64,000 nt of DNA from Nitrospira sp. Its GTDB lineage: Bacteria > Nitrospirota > Nitrospiria > Nitrospirales > Nitrospiraceae. Position numbers and translations under genes: made by a program. The notes beneath the pieces were generated by a model, which worked only from the letters and a program-made list of their open reading frames with translations, did no database searches and had not been told where the DNA came from. This document shows positions 35,566 through 45,580 of this stretch, in pieces. How positions within the stretch are numbered: position 1 is the first letter of the stretch; every line of letters begins with the position of its first letter. The DNA is taken from the NCBI GenBank assembly GCA_009594995.1, contig VOPR01000014.1, positions 1 through 64,000 on the forward strand. Reading direction: 5' to 3'.

Positions 35566-37179
35566 TTATTTTCCACGCTTCATGAACGCCGGCTCCCCGT
35601 GATCAAGCCGATGGAGCGCCATAGGCGACAGGGCCGCGGATGACACCTGCACCGCCCCGTCGCTGCCGGTCCGAAACAGATCCAAGGCATGAGCGCGATG
35701 ATACCCGCACCCTCGCACGCCGAGAAGGTCTTTCAGCTTTTCCGGCTGCTCCCAGTTCGCCGTGAGAAGCGCCGTGCGCGCCGGATTCCGCTGGCTGAAC
35801 ATAAACGACAGGTGGTCGGGATACCAGTCGGCGCCGCCGGTGGCATACGACACAAACAGCTTCGCATGGGCCACGGCACAGAGCTCGTCCAAATAGCCGT
35901 TCGTAAGATACCCATTCTCCCCGACTTCGAGCCAAAGACCCGGGTGAGACAGGGGCGCATGGGCGGCATAACTACGAATCTCCTGGAGCTGCTGTTGCGA
36001 GGCCAGCACCAATGAGATGGGACCATATTTTTGGACCAGCTGTTGAATGATGCCTTCTTTGATGGCCGACCGACCGCTGTTCGTCGGACCGCTATCGGCA
36101 TGCACCAGCACGTTCTGTCCGCGGTCGGTCACGAGATAACAATTTCTCGGCATCTCCAGGTCGCAGGGGTCTTCGCCGTAAAACGGGACCGAGACGACGG
36201 CGCCGCCCTCAAAATTCCAGCTCTCCCCATGCGCCAGCTCGATGATGTGACTGAACCCCAATTCCCGAAGCAGCGGCAGGTAGTCGTAAAAATATTTCTT
36301 GCGGTTCCGGCGGCTGGGAATGACGATCGGCACATCCTTCGGCACGTGTAGGAGCGTCCGGGGATCGACGTGGTCATCATGGTCATGCGTTAAAAAAATG
36401 GCAGCCGGTTTCGGCAGCATCGAGCCCCAGAGGCTCGGCACATTCGATTCTGCAAACCAGGGCAACAGCCAGGGATCGAACAGGAGGAACTGATCGCGCT
36501 GTCGATACATGAGCGCGGCATGGCCGAGATGAATCGTGTCTCGGTCCTTCGTATTCAGCAGCCACTGATTGCGAATCGAGGTCTGCGCCGTGGGCGTAAG
36601 ACATTCATATTGAACCAACAGCTCCATCACCTTAGTCAGTAGCCGCTCACCGTCCCGGCCGGCCGTCGCCACAATGGTCTGAATCGCGCCGGCCTGCTGC
36701 GTGCCGTCCAGCATCCCCAGCAGCTTTCCCACCAACGGTCCCATCGGCCTTTCAAAGGGCACGGGAATCGCCTGGCGTTTGACCGCATTGAAGATGCGCA
36801 GGCCGCTATTGACCACGGTGGCGGATTTGGTCGCATCGAACGGATGCGACCAGTGAAACTCGCCGCTCGGCTGACGCCGGGCCGTGATGTGCTGACTCAG
36901 CTGTTGTCGGGAATTGACCAGCTCGGCATAGGCATCCTCCAACCGCACCCTGGTCTGCGGGTTGCCGAGGGTTGCGCGGCGAGAAAACACATCGCTGATG
37001 GCGGTTTCCACGCAGGCAAGAAAGAGACTGTGAGCTTCGTGCAAACTCGCCACCACCTCCGGAGCGACCCCGCCAATGAAGGGAAATGGCCCCGGCGGCT
37101 GATTACTCTCAAGTTGCACCCACACCCAGGGAGCCAACCCGACATACTGATCGCGCGGCAATGTATCCCAAATACCCAT
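35566..37179 (-). CDS. MBL-fold metal-dependent hydrolase with extra N-terminal domain
   Basis: A 537-residue protein. Residues about 1-210 are not recognised (it contains two helical parts, VASLHEAHSLFLACVETAIS and QTIVATAGRDGERLLTKVME). The rest is a beta-lactamase fold like NAPE-PLD and UlaG types: IHLGHAALMYRQRDQFLLFD, zinc motif FLTHDHDDHVD, VPFYGEDPC and VHADSGPTNSG. It follows the VOC gene by 5 nt, so the two form an operon. The substrate is unknown. Confidence 0.75.
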   Translation of the reverse strand: MGIWDTLPRDQYVGLAPWVWVQLESNQPPGPFPFIGGVAPEVVASLHEAHSLFLACVETAISDVFSRRATLGNPQTRVRLEDAYAELVNSRQQLSQHITARRQPSGEFHWSHPFDATKSATVVNSGLRIFNAVKRQAIPVPFERPMGPLVGKLLGMLDGTQQAGAIQTIVATAGRDGERLLTKVMELLVQYECLTPTAQTSIRNQWLLNTKDRDTIHLGHAALMYRQRDQFLLFDPWLLPWFAESNVPSLWGSMLPKPAAIFLTHDHDDHVDPRTLLHVPKDVPIVIPSRRNRKKYFYDYLPLLRELGFSHIIELAHGESWNFEGGAVVSVPFYGEDPCDLEMPRNCYLVTDRGQNVLVHADSGPTNSGRSAIKEGIIQQLVQKYGPISLVLASQQQLQEIRSYAAHAPLSHPGLWLEVGENGYLTNGYLDELCAVAHAKLFVSYATGGADWYPDHLSFMFSQRNPARTALLTANWEQPEKLKDLLGVRGCGYHRAHALDLFRTGSDGAVQVSSAALSPMALHRLDHGEPAFMKRGK

Positions 37180-37184
37180 GGTGG

Positions 37185-37616
37185 TCAGGCGGGAGGCAAG
37201 AATTCCATCCGGCTGATCGTCGGTTCATATAAGGCTTGGATGACGTTGCCATCCGGATCGGCAAAGTAGAAGGAGTAGCTGCCATCGCGATGTTGCTTGG
37301 GCGGCTTGGCGATGGTGGCCCCGTAGCGTGACCCGTCCTGTTGGACGTCCCGGAACAGGTCATCCACTTGCGCCGGGCTTTCCATAATCACACCGACATG
37401 ATCGAGCAGCTGGCCACGCAATGGCTGGTACTGCGCCAACTCGGCAGGCGCGATCTGATGCAGGGCCAGGTTGTCGGATCCCGAGCTGAAATACACATTG
37501 TCCGGATCGGGTTCCCATACGACCTTCATGGCCAGAAATCGCTCATAGAACGCACGGGACCGGGACAGGTCGGTCACACGCAGAGCCAGATGTCGTAAGC
37601 CGCGATGGGTTGGCAC
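37185..37616 (-). CDS. Glyoxalase/VOC-superfamily protein with GTG start
   Basis: A 143-residue protein with one VOC domain: HLALRVTDLSRSRAFYERFL, LDHVGVIMESPAQVDDLFRD and FYFADPDGNVIQALYEP. Metal ligands (His early, Glu late) fit the glyoxalase/dioxygenase fold. CAGGAG lies eight nt before the GTG at 37616, which is preferred over the long reading to 38009 that would cross a divergent gene. It is followed after 5 nt by the MBL-fold gene. Confidence 0.8.
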   Translation of the reverse strand: MPTHRGLRHLALRVTDLSRSRAFYERFLAMKVVWEPDPDNVYFSSGSDNLALHQIAPAELAQYQPLRGQLLDHVGVIMESPAQVDDLFRDVQQDGSRYGATIAKPPKQHRDGSYSFYFADPDGNVIQALYEPTISRMEFLPPA

Positions 37617-37788
37617 GCCGGGATCTCCTGGGCCGTATAGTAGGTGGGGGCCTGCTATTCCGTCAATCCTGATTCTCCGGTATTGCCCCCCCCTGGGGCG
37701 CATATTCTCTGCGCAAGCCGTGTTTGAATTTCGTTCCGCTGTGGTACGATCGGTCATCGACTCTCTCGAACCAAAGGAGCTTGGAGCT

Positions 37789-38628
37789 ATGTTGGCACGA
37801 TCCGTCCTCGCAATAGTGGTGGCGCTCATCGGATTGAACGGCACGGGGTCATATGCAGTCGCGGCAGAGCAGGCCGCTCCGCCCAAAGAAATTACGGGAA
37901 AGGACGGGGCGCCGCTGATTCTGATTCCCGCAGGCTCGTACCCGATGGGAGTGCCAACCGGTGATCGTGACGGCGGACGGGATGAATATCCCCGCCATGT
38001 CATCAACATCGATCCGTTCTATATCGACAAATACGAAGTCACCAACGGACGGTACCTGGAATTCGTGAAGGCCACCAATCACCGCGTTCCGCAAAATCCT
38101 AAAAACCCCACCCGCAATCTCTGGGAGGGCATCGGCATTCCTGCCTCCCTGGCCGACCGCCCGGTAATCAATGTCGATTGGGCCGATGCCGATGCCTACT
38201 GCAAGTGGGCCGGCAGGCGGTTGCCGCGGGAAGCCGAATGGGAGAAAGCCGCCAAAGGCAACAATGACTGGCGCTTCCCCTGGGGCAACGTGGAGCCGAC
38301 CGATGGACATCTCAACTTCAACCAGAAATGGATCGGCGAAAAAACCCTGATGCCGGTGGGAAGCTATGAGAAGGGAAAGAGTCCGTTCGGCGTCTATGAC
38401 ATGGCCGGCAATGTGTGGGAGTGGGTCAACGACTGGTACGATGCGAGGTACTACGAAAAGAGCCCTGAAAAGAACCCTCCGGGCCCGGAGAGCGGCACGA
38501 AGAAGGTCATTCGAGGGGCCGGCTGGCAGAATGAAACACCCACAGTCCGCATCTTCACCCGCGTGGACAGCGATCCGACCATGAGAAATGAATCAACCGG
38601 ATTTCGATGTGCGATGGACGCGAAGTAA
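37789..38628 (+). CDS. Secreted SUMF1/formylglycine-enzyme-fold protein
   Basis: A 279-residue exported protein with a signal peptide (LARSVLAIVVALIGLNGTGS). The SUMF1 fold is clear: [72 protein letters not shown] and RGAGWQNETPTVRIFTR. The cysteine pair of true formylglycine-generating enzymes is absent, so another role is likely. AAAGGAG precedes the ATG at 37789. It is followed by hemD after 32 nt. A paralogue lies at 39570-40496. Confidence 0.85.
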   Translation: MLARSVLAIVVALIGLNGTGSYAVAAEQAAPPKEITGKDGAPLILIPAGSYPMGVPTGDRDGGRDEYPRHVINIDPFYIDKYEVTNGRYLEFVKATNHRVPQNPKNPTRNLWEGIGIPASLADRPVINVDWADADAYCKWAGRRLPREAEWEKAAKGNNDWRFPWGNVEPTDGHLNFNQKWIGEKTLMPVGSYEKGKSPFGVYDMAGNVWEWVNDWYDARYYEKSPEKNPPGPESGTKKVIRGAGWQNETPTVRIFTRVDSDPTMRNESTGFRCAMDAK

Positions 38629-38660
38629 TCGATTACTCAACAGGTAGCAACTGAGTCGCT

Positions 38661-39512
38661 GTGAGCGCCATGACCAGTCCAGGGTTCAACGGGTTAACGG
38701 TCGCCGCGTTTGAATCGCGCATGGCGGCTGAAATGGCGAAGCTGATCGAGCGCCACGGCGGCAAACCGCTGGTGGCTCCGGCCCTGCGCGAAATCCCGCT
38801 CGAAGACAATTCTGCCGCGCTGCAGTTCGGCGAGCTGCTGTTGACTGAGGGCCTCGACGTGCTGGTCCTGCTAACAGGGGCCGGCACCACCACCCTGTTT
38901 GAAATTCTGCACAGCCGTCATTCCAAAGACACGATCAAGAGTGCGTTGAAAGAGACGGTGCTCATTGCACGTGGCCCCAAACCGGTGGCCGCGCTCAAAG
39001 CGCTGGGATTCCCACCGACCTTAACCGTCCCTGAGCCTAATACCTGGGTAGATGTCGTCTCGACGTTGGATGCCCATCGACCGCTCAAGGGCTTACGCGT
39101 AGCGGTACAGGAGTACGGTCTGTCGAATCGCGATTTGCTGACAGCCTTGGAGCAACGCGGAGCTCGCGTCTTACCCGTCCCCGTCTACCGATGGGCATTG
39201 CCTGAAGATATAGAACCGTTGAAACAGGTCTTAGATAAGATTCTGACAGGCCAGATCCAGGTGATGCTGATCACCAACGCAGCCCAGATCGATCATGTCA
39301 TGAACGTGGTGGAACAGACAGGCCAGACAGCGCAGTTCAAAGCAGCTTGCGGAAAGTTGATCGTTGCTTCGATCGGCCCCACAGCCAGCGAACGCCTCCG
39401 CAGCCACGGCCTATCCGTAGACTTCGAGCCGTCACACGGGAAAATGGGAGTTTTAGTCAAAGAAACGAGCGAGCAGGCCGCCCGGCTCTTAGCAGCAAAA
39501 CAGTCCGCCTGA
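38661..39512 (+). CDS. hemD: Uroporphyrinogen-III synthase
   Basis: Closes hydroxymethylbilane to uroporphyrinogen III in tetrapyrrole synthesis. The 283 residues have the two-domain HemD pattern: LDVLVLLTGAGTTTLFEIL, LKGLRVAVQEYGLSNRDLLT, ARVLPVPVYRW and IVASIGPTASERLRSHGL. The start may be the GTG at 38661 or the ATG at 38670. It lies among SUMF1 genes, away from other hem genes. Confidence 0.85.
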   Translation: MSAMTSPGFNGLTVAAFESRMAAEMAKLIERHGGKPLVAPALREIPLEDNSAALQFGELLLTEGLDVLVLLTGAGTTTLFEILHSRHSKDTIKSALKETVLIARGPKPVAALKALGFPPTLTVPEPNTWVDVVSTLDAHRPLKGLRVAVQEYGLSNRDLLTALEQRGARVLPVPVYRWALPEDIEPLKQVLDKILTGQIQVMLITNAAQIDHVMNVVEQTGQTAQFKAACGKLIVASIGPTASERLRSHGLSVDFEPSHGKMGVLVKETSEQAARLLAAKQSA

Positions 39513-39569
39513 ACTGCTCTGCCCTCATAAACCCAGCGCGACTCCACTTAACCAGCGACTCGCGTCTGC

Positions 39570-40496
39570 TTACTTGGCCTCGGCCGGTTGCGCGCCCGCC
39601 CCTTCATTGGCATCCCGCGCACAACGGAATCCCATCCAGTTCATTTTGGTGTTGGCATCCGTGCCGTTACGCTGCGCCACCCGCACGCTGGGGGTACTGT
39701 CGATCCAGCCGCCGCCGCGAAAGCTTCGCTGGCTGCCGGTCTCAGGACCTTTGGGATTCTTATTCGGGGCGGTGACATAGTATTTGGGGTCATACCAATC
39801 CGCGACCCATTCAGCCACATTCCCGGCCATCTGAAGGACGCCATAGGGACTGGCCGCGTTGTCATACTTGTCGACTGAAATAATCGGGGGATAGAGCAAG
39901 AGCCGTTCCGGACGATCGCGCACCGGCCCCGACAGACCGGTCCGGCCGAAGTTCGCCCGCGAGAGCCCGGCCATTTGATTGCCCCAGGGATAGATACGAC
40001 CGTCTTCGCCGCGCGCAGCCTTTTCCCATTCCGCCTCGGTCGGTAATCGCTTCCCCGCCCACTTGCAGTAGGCCTCCGCATCGAACCAGGACACATGCAT
40101 GACCGGATGGCTGACCATGGTCTCCTGGAAATTGCCGCCGTCGTACTGCCAATCGATCAACGGATCGAGATTGTGGGCCAGCACATATTTGAGAAACTGC
40201 ACAGTGGTCACTTCATGCTTATCGATGTCGTAGGCATCCAAATAGACTTTCCGTTGCGGAAACTCGGCCAGGTACGAATTCTTGTCGACCTTCCGATCGC
40301 TGCCCATCAGGAACTCGCCCGCCGGAATACGAATCATCTCATCATGCGCCGGCAACTTCACCCGCTCGGCCGCCAGCTTTTTCCCTTCCGGCGTCCATTC
40401 CCTGGTGACGTCAGCGACATCCAACGCATAGAGGGACCCGCTCATCCCCAACACCGCGGCGCTCAGCGCCCACACCATCAGTCCTTGCTTACGCAC
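39570..40496 (-). CDS. Secreted SUMF1-fold protein (second copy)
   Basis: A 308-residue exported protein (signal peptide [20 protein letters not shown]). Fold blocks include [80 protein letters not shown] and [20 protein letters not shown]. The catalytic cysteines are missing, as in the copy at 37789. AAAGGAG lies before the GTG at 40496. The DUF4412-like gene is 30 nt upstream, suggesting one operon. Confidence 0.85.
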   Translation of the reverse strand: MRKQGLMVWALSAAVLGMSGSLYALDVADVTREWTPEGKKLAAERVKLPAHDEMIRIPAGEFLMGSDRKVDKNSYLAEFPQRKVYLDAYDIDKHEVTTVQFLKYVLAHNLDPLIDWQYDGGNFQETMVSHPVMHVSWFDAEAYCKWAGKRLPTEAEWEKAARGEDGRIYPWGNQMAGLSRANFGRTGLSGPVRDRPERLLLYPPIISVDKYDNAASPYGVLQMAGNVAEWVADWYDPKYYVTAPNKNPKGPETGSQRSFRGGGWIDSTPSVRVAQRNGTDANTKMNWMGFRCARDANEGAGAQPAEAK

Positions 40497-40526
40497 GATG
40501 AGACTCCTTTATCTGTCGATCACCCG

Positions 40527-41177
40527 TCACAGCGGCGGCTGATTCGGCTCCGCGGCAGCCGGCTCGTGATCAAACTCTTCCAATGGTTCGAAATTCAGGG
40601 GCAATTGAAACAGGTAGTCGATCTGGGGCCTGAATTTGACGTGCTGATATTCAACGATCCAGCTCCCGTCTTTCTTGGCCAGTTTCATCGGAAACCGGAT
40701 ATCGGTGGCGAGCCACTGGTAATAGACCTCCGTTCGTTCGCCTTCCTTTACCGTCACTTCGTAGAGCGTAGTCGGGTGCCCCTCGCGCGTTTCGGTCCCG
40801 ATCTCTTCACGCGAGATCTCGCCCTCCAATCGCTCCGATACTTTGAGGTCCTGGTCGGCTTTGTATGGCACCGTCTTGAAATGTTTCATCCTCGATAATA
40901 GAAGCCACACCACCTGTTTGTCCTTGCGTACGATGCTGACGTTGACGGGGCCCATGGTGTGGTGCTCAATCCGCCACATGTTTTCGCGGTAATAAATGTT
41001 GGACTTCTGGGTACGGCCGTTGATCTTCGTGATCTGATCCGCCGTAAATTCCAACGCCCACACATCCACCGCGCTGACCGCCCACAGAATCGCCACCGCA
41101 CCCATCAGTCGGCACGACCACATCCCGACCATCCTACCGATGCCTGATCCGAATTTTCCAGTCCGCTTGATACGCAT
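40527..41177 (-). CDS. Secreted protein of DUF4412-like type
   Basis: A 216-residue exported protein (signal region RLMGAVAILWAVSAVDVWAL). The mature part has FTADQITKINGRTQKSNIYY, VNVSIVRKDKQVVWLLLSRM and YYQWLATDIRFPMKLAKKDG, like outer-membrane-lipoprotein-sorting/DUF4412 domains that bind lipid or metal signals. GGGAGCAGGGTG precedes the ATG at 41177. A 30-nt gap to the SUMF1 gene suggests an operon. Confidence 0.68.
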   Translation of the reverse strand: MRIKRTGKFGSGIGRMVGMWSCRLMGAVAILWAVSAVDVWALEFTADQITKINGRTQKSNIYYRENMWRIEHHTMGPVNVSIVRKDKQVVWLLLSRMKHFKTVPYKADQDLKVSERLEGEISREEIGTETREGHPTTLYEVTVKEGERTEVYYQWLATDIRFPMKLAKKDGSWIVEYQHVKFRPQIDYLFQLPLNFEPLEEFDHEPAAAEPNQPPL

Positions 41178-41464
41178 CACCCTGCTCCCTACCTTCTGCT
41201 CCACGACCGCCAAGACACCGTTCCCTCACGCCGGACCATCCGCACACGAAACGGTGTGCGCACCTCACTCCGAAGGCGGAGGGGATGCCCGGGGCACCCT
41301 CGCTCCACCTCCACCAGCTACTGTGTGTACTGAGACCGGCGTCACGAGATGGGGGCGGCCTGCATCTCCTGTCTCGAGATACCCCGCCACGTACGCCGTT
41401 GCTGGCTCAGCCTGCCCGGCGCGATGGCCGAGCAGGCGCGTGCCTCTTGAGGGAGGGGGTCGGC
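41178..41464. other. Intergenic stretch without recognised gene
   Basis: About 290 bp between two minus-strand genes. It holds a 7-bp stem-loop (CGCACAC at 41241-41247 with GTGTGCG at 41254-41260) and a GGGTGCCCCGGGCATCCC-type short palindrome near 41285. No ORF, tRNA or T-tract terminator is convincing. Confidence 0.4.
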
Positions 41465-42076
41465 TTACGATTTCGCCTTAATACATTCAATGTCCAGCTT
41501 GATAAATACCTCGTCTCCCACGACGAGCCCACCACTATCGAGGGCCTTGTTCCACACCATGCCGAAATCTTTCCGGTTCACCTTGCCCTCGGCCGCAAAA
41601 CCCGCGCGGGTATTGCCCCAAGGATCCTTGGCCACGCCGTTGAAACTGCCCGTCAACGTGATTTCTTTGGTGACGCCATGCAGCGTCAGGTCGCCGACCG
41701 CGACATAGCCGTCGCCGGTCTTCTTATAGCTCTTCATCTTATAGGTGATGGTCGGATACTTCTCGACATCAAAAAAATCGGGATTGCGCAAATGCGCGTC
41801 GCGCTTTTCGTGGTTGGTCGTTACCGAAGCCGTCTTAATCGTCGCTTCGAGGGCCTTCACCGTTCCCGCATCGGGATCCATTTCAATAAATCCGGTGTAG
41901 TCCTTGAAATGGCCGGTCGTTTTAGAGACCACCATGTGAGCGACTTTAAACTCCACGATCGAATGGTCCAGGTCCACATCGTATCGTGCCGTTTCTGCCT
42001 GCGCGAGCGTCGTCCCCAGGAGCATACCCACGCCGAGACACCACATGGCCACCGCACGACCGGTCCGCATCGTCAT
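41465..42076 (-). CDS. YceI-family periplasmic protein
   Basis: A 203-residue exported protein (signal peptide VAMWCLGVGMLLGTTLAQAE). The YceI lipocalin-like fold is marked by YDVDLDHSIVEFKVAHMVVS, DYTGFIEMDPDAGTVKALEA, TLHGVTKEITLTGSFNGVAK and NRKDFGMVWNKALDSGG. Such proteins bind long hydrophobic molecules such as isoprenoids. AAAGGAG lies before the ATG at 42076. The TonB-C-like gene ends 3 nt upstream, so both are likely co-transcribed. Confidence 0.93.
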   Translation of the reverse strand: MTMRTGRAVAMWCLGVGMLLGTTLAQAETARYDVDLDHSIVEFKVAHMVVSKTTGHFKDYTGFIEMDPDAGTVKALEATIKTASVTTNHEKRDAHLRNPDFFDVEKYPTITYKMKSYKKTGDGYVAVGDLTLHGVTKEITLTGSFNGVAKDPWGNTRAGFAAEGKVNRKDFGMVWNKALDSGGLVVGDEVFIKLDIECIKAKS

Positions 42077-42079
42077 AAC

Positions 42080-43108
42080 TTACTCCTTTGTGGAACCGCT
42101 TGCCGCGGCCCCTTCTTTCGGTGTTGGGGGTACGGGCGGAGCAGACTTCGGTGGCTTTCGATCCACTGTCATCTGCACGTCGCGTGTTGCGACTTTTGCC
42201 CCTGTTCGCATGCGTACATGCACATCGACGACATCATCGCCCAGATCGGGCGGAATCGGAGGGAAAGGCTGGGCATGGATGATCGTTTGGAGTCCGGCAT
42301 CATTCACATCCCGCGCCCCGGAACTTTTTTCCAACTGAATCACCTGCGCCACACCGCTGGCGTACATTTTGAAGTGCACGCGGACCGTTTCGCTACTGGG
42401 GGCACGGCGGATCGAGCGTATCTGCCGGCTCCAATTGCGGCTGATCAGATCACTGACCTGTTTCCAATAGGCTTTGGACTCACCAGGCGGAGGCAGGGGC
42501 AGCAGATCTTCTTCGGCAATCGTGGCATTGACGGCCATGACCTGTTCTGTCGCCTTTTGCACGGCCGCCGCATCGGCCTCGGGACTCTCGGCCACCGGTC
42601 CCGGAGGAATCTCGGCGTCGGCCTCCTCAGGCGGGCGATCGCCGAGCGTCACGTAGACATCGCGCTTCAAGAATTCTTCGAGGCCGGTGATTTTCGCCCG
42701 CGCGAACGAGACTCTCACACGCACCGCTTTCGGATGCACCGTCGTCCGGCTTTTAAGGGTCGAATTGGGTTCAAGAATCACCGTGCCCTGGTAGACCGAC
42801 GCTGTCGTTTCTTCACTCAAGGAGACCGTCTGACTTTGAAATCCAGGAGATTCGATTATGGCCATGACGGATTCTGTTCCAGGCGGCACACCGCCCAGTG
42901 TAATGCTCAGCACCACATCCTTGCCCGCCTGCACTGATCCATCGGGTTCGGTGCTCACCAGATCAAATTGCGCCCAGCGTTTCGGAGCCGCCGGGGCCGG
43001 ATTGGAAGTCGGACCGGCCAGGGCTGTGGACAACGGCCCGCTCACACAGAGGATCAGCCCCAGCCCAAACACAAGACGGCCGCAAGCGGTGTACAACTGG
43101 TACTGCAT
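42080..43108 (-). CDS. Secreted protein with TonB/TolA C-terminal-like domain
   Basis: A 342-residue protein with an N-terminal signal segment (RLVFGLGLILCVSGPLSTAL) rather than a TonB anchor. The middle is a beta domain (VVLSITLGGVPPGTESVMAI). The C-terminal third has YWKQVSDLISRNWSRQIRSI, VRVHFKMYASGVAQVIQLEK and AGLQTIIHAQPFPPIPPDL, the pattern of TonB/TolA C-terminal domains. A Pro-rich tail follows. It lies 3 nt before the YceI gene. The missing TM anchor argues against a classic energy transducer. Confidence 0.75.
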   Translation of the reverse strand: MQYQLYTACGRLVFGLGLILCVSGPLSTALAGPTSNPAPAAPKRWAQFDLVSTEPDGSVQAGKDVVLSITLGGVPPGTESVMAIIESPGFQSQTVSLSEETTASVYQGTVILEPNSTLKSRTTVHPKAVRVRVSFARAKITGLEEFLKRDVYVTLGDRPPEEADAEIPPGPVAESPEADAAAVQKATEQVMAVNATIAEEDLLPLPPPGESKAYWKQVSDLISRNWSRQIRSIRRAPSSETVRVHFKMYASGVAQVIQLEKSSGARDVNDAGLQTIIHAQPFPPIPPDLGDDVVDVHVRMRTGAKVATRDVQMTVDRKPPKSAPPVPPTPKEGAAASGSTKE

Positions 43109-43246
43109 GCTCGCATCCTACCCAGGAGCCCTACCCAGTTCAACCCGTTTTTTGCGCGGCACCGGGCGGCACCCCTGCCGGATGCACGGCAGTTCGGCAG
43201 TGGATCCGGACAAGTTCCTGCTTCAGCTAGGCATTTCTCATGGTCT

Positions 43247-43255
43247 TGTTATAAT
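43247..43255 (+). promoter_or_regulatory. Extended -10 promoter of tdh
   Basis: TGTTATAAT contains the TGn element and a perfect TATAAT at 43250-43255. No -35 is seen. The expected start (about 43262) is the A of the tdh ATG, indicating a leaderless mRNA. Confidence 0.6.
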
Positions 43256-43261
43256 GAGCCC

Positions 43262-44296
43262 ATGCGTGCGCTTGTGAAAACTGCCGCCCAGCCAGGATTG
43301 ACTCACACCGAACGTCCGGATCCCACCCCGGGACCCAACGACGCCGTGATCCAAGTTAAAGCGACCTCCCTATGCGGAACAGACGCCCATATCTATAACT
43401 GGGATGCCTGGGCCCACAGTCGTATCCACCCTCCTCGGACGATCGGACATGAAATGTGCGGCGAGGTGGTCGCCGTCGGAGCCGATGTCACGCTCGTGCG
43501 CGTCGGCGATTACGTCGCGGCCGAATCGCACCTGACCTGTGGCGCCTGCTTCCAATGTCGCACCGGCCAGGCCCATGTATGTAAAAATTATCGCATTCTC
43601 GGCGTCGATCTGGACGGGTCGTTTGCCGACTACATCGTCCTGCCTGAGACGGTTCTCTGGAAAACATCACCGGACATTCCCCCGGAATTGGCCTGTCTAC
43701 AGGAACCCTTGGGCAATGCGGTCGATGCGGCACTGGTGGAGGATCTCACCGGGCACACCGTCTTAATTACCGGCTGCGGCCCGACCGGTCTCTTCGCTGC
43801 CGCCGTTGCCCGCACGGCGGGGGCCGCCACGATTATCGCCACCGATGTAAGCGACTACCGCCTGGGGCTGGCCAAGCAGGTGGGAGCCGACCACGTGCTC
43901 AATGCGAAAACCGACGGAGCGGACGCGATTGCCGCGGCTATTCAGGAGATCACCCACGGTGAAGGTGTCGATGCCTCGCTGGAAATGTCCGGACACCCGA
44001 CCGCCTTGCACCACGCTTTTCGTTCTGTGAAGAACGGCGGCCGCGTCACCCTCTTCGGCATTCCCACCGGCCCCGTCACCTGCGATCTGGCCAATGAGGT
44101 CATCTTCAAAGGCATTCGCGTCCACGGCATTACCGGTCGTCGACTCTTCAGCACCTGGTATCGCCTGGCCGGCCTCTTCAAGGCCGGTCTCAACATCCGG
44201 CCGGTCCTCACCCACACCTTTGCCTTGAAAGATTTTGCGCAAGGATTTGAATTGATCAAGTCCGGCCAATGCGGCAAAGTAGTCCTGTTTCCATAA
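43262..44296 (+). CDS. tdh: L-threonine 3-dehydrogenase
   Basis: Oxidises L-threonine to 2-amino-3-ketobutyrate with NAD+. The 344-residue zinc MDR protein has catalytic-zinc part LCGTDAHIYNWDAWA and GHEMCGEVVAVG, structural-zinc cysteines CGACFQCRTGQAHVC, the NAD site VLITGCGPTGLFAAAVA and ends QGFELIKSGQCGKVVLFP. It begins at an ATG at 43262 without a Shine-Dalgarno sequence, right where transcription should start. Kbl follows, so the pair gives threonine to glycine. Confidence 0.93.
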   Translation: MRALVKTAAQPGLTHTERPDPTPGPNDAVIQVKATSLCGTDAHIYNWDAWAHSRIHPPRTIGHEMCGEVVAVGADVTLVRVGDYVAAESHLTCGACFQCRTGQAHVCKNYRILGVDLDGSFADYIVLPETVLWKTSPDIPPELACLQEPLGNAVDAALVEDLTGHTVLITGCGPTGLFAAAVARTAGAATIIATDVSDYRLGLAKQVGADHVLNAKTDGADAIAAAIQEITHGEGVDASLEMSGHPTALHHAFRSVKNGGRVTLFGIPTGPVTCDLANEVIFKGIRVHGITGRRLFSTWYRLAGLFKAGLNIRPVLTHTFALKDFAQGFELIKSGQCGKVVLFP

Positions 44297-44386
44297 ACGC
44301 CAGCGGCGAGAGTTTCGCAAAACGGATCGGATATCTGAGGCGCCCTCAGCCGTTTCACGCATCACCGTTCATATTTCAAGAAGAAG

Positions 44387-45577
44387 ATGGCATACACATC
44401 GCTCAAGCAAGCCGCCGAACAGCAACTGGCAGACATTCGCGCCGCCGGCCTCTATAAACACGAACGGCAGATTCTGAGTCCGCAGAGCACTCAGATTCGC
44501 GTCGCTCAAGGCGAGGTGATCAACCTCTGCGCAAACAACTATCTCGGGCTCGCCAATCATCCTGAGGTGCGGCAGGCGGCTGCGGACGGTCTCAATGAAT
44601 ACGGCTACGGAATGGCCTCGGTGCGGTTCATTTGCGGCACGCAACACTTGCACAAGAGGCTTGAACAGGCCATCAGTACCTTTTTCGGAACGGCCGATAC
44701 GATTCTCTACAGCTCCTGTTTCGACGCCAACGGTGGGCTGTTCGAAACCCTGCTCGACGAGCGGGATACCATCATCAGCGACGCCCTGAATCACGCCAGC
44801 CTGATCGACGGTATTCGTCTCTGCAAGGCCGCCCGCCTGCGTTATGCCCATGCCGACATGACCGAGTTGGAAATGCGGCTGACTGAATCGGCATCGAGCC
44901 GCGTGCGTATGATCGTGACCGACGGAGTGTTTTCGATGGACGGTGATCTGGCGAAGCTGGACCGCATCGTGGATCTGGCCGACCGTTACGACGCGGCAGT
45001 GGTTGTTGACGATAGCCATGCCACCGGCGTGTTGGGGAAGGGTGGGCGCGGCACTCCGGATCATTTCGGCGTGGCTGAACGAATCGACCTCATTACCAGT
45101 ACGTTGGGCAAAGCGCTGGGTGGAGCAACCGGCGGATTCACCACCGGCAGAAGAGAACTGATCGAGCTGTTACGTCAACGTTCGCGGCCTTATCTCTTTT
45201 CGAATAGTGTCCCGCCGGTCATCGCCGCAGCGGCACTGAAAGCGATTGAGTTGGTGGAGCGAGGCGACGAATTGCGCAAGACCTTGATGGAGCATGCCCG
45301 CTGGCTCCGAGGACAGCTGACCGCTCTTGGCTTCACTCTCGTGCCGGGACAGCACCCTATCATTCCAGTCATGCTGGGAGACGCGACCGTCGCGACCCAA
45401 ATGGCCGACCGCCTGCTACAAGAAGGGATCTATGTGGTGGGATTCAGTTATCCGGTCGTACCGAAGGGGCAGGCCCGCATTCGCCTGCAATTATCGGCAG
45501 CCCACACGCGCCCACAACTTGAGCAGGCCGTGGCGGCCTTCGCGAAGGTGGGCCGCGAACTCCACGTGATCAGCTAG
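44387..45577 (+). CDS. kbl: Glycine C-acetyltransferase (2-amino-3-ketobutyrate CoA ligase)
   Basis: PLP enzyme that splits 2-amino-3-ketobutyrate with CoA into glycine and acetyl-CoA. The 396 residues have [60 protein letters not shown] and the Schiff-base lysine in [18 protein letters not shown] lies before the ATG at 44387. It follows tdh by 90 nt with the same direction. Confidence 0.95.
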   Translation: MAYTSLKQAAEQQLADIRAAGLYKHERQILSPQSTQIRVAQGEVINLCANNYLGLANHPEVRQAAADGLNEYGYGMASVRFICGTQHLHKRLEQAISTFFGTADTILYSSCFDANGGLFETLLDERDTIISDALNHASLIDGIRLCKAARLRYAHADMTELEMRLTESASSRVRMIVTDGVFSMDGDLAKLDRIVDLADRYDAAVVVDDSHATGVLGKGGRGTPDHFGVAERIDLITSTLGKALGGATGGFTTGRRELIELLRQRSRPYLFSNSVPPVIAAAALKAIELVERGDELRKTLMEHARWLRGQLTALGFTLVPGQHPIIPVMLGDATVATQMADRLLQEGIYVVGFSYPVVPKGQARIRLQLSAAHTRPQLEQAVAAFAKVGRELHVIS

Positions 45578-45580
45578 CCT

